From an uncultured Veillonella sp. (GTDB taxonomy: Bacteria; Bacillota_C; Negativicutes; Veillonellales; Veillonellaceae), in assembly GCA_900765235.1 (NCBI GenBank), contig CAAFRK010000090.1, positions 1-6,680 of the forward strand: DNA of 6,680 nucleotides, in the 5' to 3' direction. Below, piece after piece: positions 4,805 through 6,680 of this stretch (positions within the stretch are counted from its first letter, which is position 1; each line of letters opens with the position of its first letter). The position numbers and the translations under genes are program-made. The notes under the pieces were generated by a model. That model was not told where the DNA came from. It worked only from the letters and a program-made list of their open reading frames with translations, and did not search any database.

Positions 4805-4835
4805 GACGCCTACTGTAGTAGTAGGCGTCTTTTTT
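4805..4835 (+). terminator. Rho-independent terminator after rpmF
   Basis: GACGCCTAC (4805-4813) pairs perfectly with GTAGGCGTC (4821-4829) around a seven-base loop and is followed by six T. Flanking A and T runs can lengthen the stem. It starts 17 bases after the rpmF stop and separates this operon from fapR-plsX. Confidence 0.93.
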
Positions 4836-4897
4836 GTATGCTTTTGTATACTTTTAGTAATATATATAACTTAATATACTTCATATGCATTAGTCAG

Positions 4898-4945
4898 TGC
4901 CACTATTTTATAGTAGTATAAAGCTGTAGAATAGTGGCATTTTTT
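4898..4945 (+). terminator. Orphan terminator-like hairpin upstream of fapR
   Basis: TGCCACTATT (4898-4907) pairs with AATAGTGGCA (4930-4939). The stem continues inward through about six more pairs, two of them G-T, to a ten-base loop, and six T follow. It has the form of an intrinsic terminator, yet no gene lies between it and the rpmF terminator 60 bases to the left, and the fapR promoter is to its right. It may be a back-up terminator or the end of a short RNA. A TATACT at 4875-4880 with a poor -35 is the only nearby start candidate. Confidence 0.65.
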
Positions 4946-5037
4946 ATACTTTTATAAATAAAAAGATACTTAAATATAAAATAATAACTATATTTGGTAT
5001 ATATGTGGAAAATCTGTTACTATATGTATGAAAAGCC

Positions 5038-5066
5038 TTGCCAATAAGGGAATTATTGTATATACT
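5038..5066 (+). promoter_or_regulatory. Promoter of the fapR-plsX operon
   Basis: TTGCCA (5038-5043) and TATACT (5061-5066) are spaced by exactly 17 bases and are close to the vegetative consensus. The predicted start is near 5073, leaving a leader of about 34 bases before the fapR ATG and placing the operator just downstream of +1. Confidence 0.75.
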
Positions 5067-5078
5067 TAGGATGTAATA

Positions 5079-5095
5079 TTAATACTAGGTCATAA
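5079..5095. promoter_or_regulatory. FapR-box-like operator in the fapR leader
   Basis: TTAATAC-TAG-GTCATAA is a 17-base imperfect dyad (five of seven half-site positions symmetric). It resembles the TTAGTAC-type FapR operator described in Bacillus. It lies at about +6 to +22 and ends just before the ribosome binding site (AAGGTGG, 5096-5102). Bound FapR would block transcription of its own operon until malonyl-CoA releases it. The match is by eye and from memory of the consensus. Confidence 0.65.
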
Positions 5096-5106
5096 AAGGT
5101 GGTCCC

Positions 5107-5667
5107 ATGAGTCGGTTAAAGAAGCAAGAGCGCCAAAAGCAGTTACAAGAAAAACTGAATATTACGCCATTTCTTACTGATGAAGAATTGGCTACACACT
5201 TTAATGTAAGTGTGCCAACGATTCGTCTAGATCGTCTAGAGTTGGGCATTCCTGAATTGCGTGAACGTATACGCGTCATGGCTACAGGTCAATCACAAGA
5301 AGCGGTAGAACATGTACCGTACGAAGTGGTTGGTGAATTGATCGATGTTACGGAGGGGCAACAAGCATTATCGATGCTACGTACTACTTCTGACATGGAG
5401 GATCGATTTGGATATGTAGAGCCACAGTATTTATATGCTCAAGCGAATTCCCTCGCAAAGGTAGTCATGGGGACTACTGTTTGTTCTGCGGAGGTTGGAA
5501 ATATAAAATATAAAAACCCAGTTGGAGCTGGTACTAATCTGGTGGCAAAAGCAGAAATTGTGCGTCGCCGTGGTAATAAGTTCTTTATTTGGGTCATTAT
5601 AAGAGATAAAATAAAAGAAGTATTTCGCGCAAAATTTATTATGGAATCCGTAGAGAATAGGGTGTAG
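5107..5667 (+). CDS. fapR: FapR, malonyl-CoA-responsive repressor of fatty-acid and phospholipid genes
   Basis: FapR represses fatty-acid and phospholipid synthesis genes and is released from DNA by malonyl-CoA, so lipid synthesis follows precursor supply. The 186 residues match the family length (188 in B. subtilis). The DeoR-like N-terminal helix-turn-helix is clear: TPFLTDEELA (20-29), then the recognition helix VPTIRLDRLELGIPELRERI (36-55), nearly identical to Bacillus. A linker helix follows, then the hot-dog effector domain from about 70, with the family segment LYAQANSLA (109-117; Bacillus has LFAQANSLA) and GTNLVAKAEIV (142-152). AAGGTGG precedes ATG with a short four-base gap. It opens the operon, three bases ahead of plsX, under a probable autoregulatory operator. 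Identification is firm; the regulon outside this window is inferred. Confidence 0.96.
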   Translation: MSRLKKQERQKQLQEKLNITPFLTDEELATHFNVSVPTIRLDRLELGIPELRERIRVMATGQSQEAVEHVPYEVVGELIDVTEGQQALSMLRTTSDMEDRFGYVEPQYLYAQANSLAKVVMGTTVCSAEVGNIKYKNPVGAGTNLVAKAEIVRRRGNKFFIWVIIRDKIKEVFRAKFIMESVENRV

Positions 5668-5670
5668 ATT

Positions 5671-6680
5671 ATGAAAATTGCAATAGACGCCATGGGTGGC
5701 GACTTTGCTCCATTGGAGACTGTACTAGGATCCATTGAAGCCGTACGAGCAAATGAACACATTGAAGTGGTGCTCGTCGGCGATGAGCAGCAAATTTTTA
5801 ATATATTAGAAGCTAATAATGAAGCTAAGAATCCACGCATTTCTGTACATCATGCCAGTCAAGTTATCGGTATGGATGAGCATCCAGGACAAGCATTGCG
5901 TAAGAAAAAGGACGCATCTGTTGTGGTAGCAACATCTTTAGTTCGTGATAATGTCTGCGATGCCGTGATTGCTCCTGGTAGCACAGGTGCTGCTGTAGCA
6001 GCTGCATTGTTTGGTCTCGGTCGTATTAAAGGGGTTGATCGTCCAGTTATTGCAACTCCGATGCCAACAGTTAGTGGTATTACTGTTATGTTAGATTCTG
6101 GTGCTAACTCAAATTGTAAACCAAAACATCTTGTACAAGGTGCATTGATGGGTTCTGAATATGCAAAACTTTTATTAGGTAAAGAAGAACCTACAGTAGG
6201 GTTATTAAATATTGGCGAAGAAGCCACTAAGGGGAACGATGTCGTTCTAGCCACATATCCAATTTTGGAACGTATGAAAACTATTAATTTCAAAGGTAAT
6301 ATTGAAGGCCGTGATATTCCAAAAGGGGTCGTAGATGTTGTTGTTTGCGATGGTTTTGTCGGTAATGTGGTACTTAAATTTGCAGAAGGCTTGGTAACAG
6401 GTCTTACACAATTAGTAAAGGATAGCATTATGGCAGGTAGTATTTTTGCTAAAATTGGTGCTATGCTTGTAAAGCCAGCTTTAAAAAAGATGGCAAAACG
6501 CTTAGATCACACGGAAAATGGTGGTGCTCCACTCTTAGGGGTTAACGGGGTGTTTATGATTGCCCATGGTAGCTCCAAAGCTAAAGAGATTAAAACTGCT
6601 ATTGAAATTGCTAGTGATTTAGTAGAGCGTAAAATTATTCAACACATAAGAGAAACGATGGATATTGAAGGAGCCTTAAA
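5671..6680 (+). CDS. plsX: Phosphate acyltransferase PlsX, 3' end beyond the window
   Basis: PlsX converts acyl-ACP and phosphate to acyl-phosphate, the donor used by PlsY to acylate glycerol-3-phosphate. It is a peripheral membrane enzyme at the entry to phospholipid synthesis. The window holds 336 codons plus two bases without a stop. Family members are about 330-345 residues, so only a few codons should be missing. Hallmarks in order: IDAMGGDFAP (5-14), APGSTGA (101-107, where many relatives have AGNTGA), LDSGANSNCKP (141-151), LLNIGEEATKGN (178-189), VVVCDGFVGNVVLK (223-236) and GGAPLLGVNGVFMIAHGSS (284-302). ATG follows the fapR stop by three bases with a weak AGGGTG RBS, so translation is probably coupled to fapR. 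In Firmicutes the operon usually continues into fab genes, expected to the right. Confidence 0.96.
   Translation, partial: MKIAIDAMGGDFAPLETVLGSIEAVRANEHIEVVLVGDEQQIFNILEANNEAKNPRISVHHASQVIGMDEHPGQALRKKKDASVVVATSLVRDNVCDAVIAPGSTGAAVAAALFGLGRIKGVDRPVIATPMPTVSGITVMLDSGANSNCKPKHLVQGALMGSEYAKLLLGKEEPTVGLLNIGEEATKGNDVVLATYPILERMKTINFKGNIEGRDIPKGVVDVVVCDGFVGNVVLKFAEGLVTGLTQLVKDSIMAGSIFAKIGAMLVKPALKKMAKRLDHTENGGAPLLGVNGVFMIAHGSSKAKEIKTAIEIASDLVERKIIQHIRETMDIEGAL

Noticed and set aside
5859..6428. Leftward 189-codon frame opposite plsX
   Set aside because: It overlaps most of plsX in antisense and its Ser/Thr/Pro-rich product is the usual result of reading the complement of a Gly/Ala-rich gene.

Overview
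The window most likely comes from a diderm Firmicute of the Negativicutes, and Veillonella is the best guess. Two things point there. The left end carries the C-terminus of a YadA-type trimeric autotransporter, which needs an outer membrane. The right end carries a Firmicutes-style lipid operon with the malonyl-CoA-sensing repressor FapR followed directly by PlsX. Strong AGGAGG-type ribosome binding sites and A+T-rich intergenic DNA fit as well. The genus is inferred from gene content, not from a database search.

Layout. Positions 1-896 are the 3' end of a surface adhesin gene: stalk, YadA-type membrane anchor, and an unusual coiled-coil tail after the anchor. A GC-rich hairpin follows, then a gene for a small exported protein of unknown function (984-1553) and a strong rho-independent terminator (1654-1682). 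Two further hairpins (1701-1750) separate this rightward block from a leftward two-gene unit, a gamma-carbonic-anhydrase-like hexapeptide-repeat protein (1785-2333) downstream of a FabK-type enoyl-ACP reductase (2351-3304). The 3305-3836 stretch has no convincing protein gene, is very A+T-rich and contains several dyads and promoter-like motifs.

The right half is all rightward. A 44-residue short-loop rubredoxin (3837-3971) has its own promoter and terminator. A near-perfect consensus promoter (TTGACA, 17 bp, TATAAT) then drives a YceD/DUF177 protein and ribosomal protein L32 (rpmF), closed by a terminator at 4805-4835. A second, orphan terminator-like hairpin lies at 4898-4945. Finally fapR and plsX form a tight operon behind a promoter with a FapR-box-like operator just downstream of its predicted start site. 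plsX runs off the window a few codons from its expected end.

How the parts fit. FapR, PlsX and FabK belong to fatty-acid and phospholipid synthesis. FapR would sense malonyl-CoA and repress its own operon. PlsX passes acyl chains from ACP to the phospholipid pathway. FabK carries out the last reduction of chain elongation. YceD-rpmF next to fapR-plsX is a widely conserved neighbourhood linking ribosome supply and membrane-lipid synthesis. The adhesin and exported-protein pair is a separate cell-surface locus. I found no CRISPR array, rRNA, tRNA or intact mobile element. The least explained features are the post-anchor coiled coil of the adhesin, the exported protein with an open in-frame extension past its stop, and the structured intergenic DNA.
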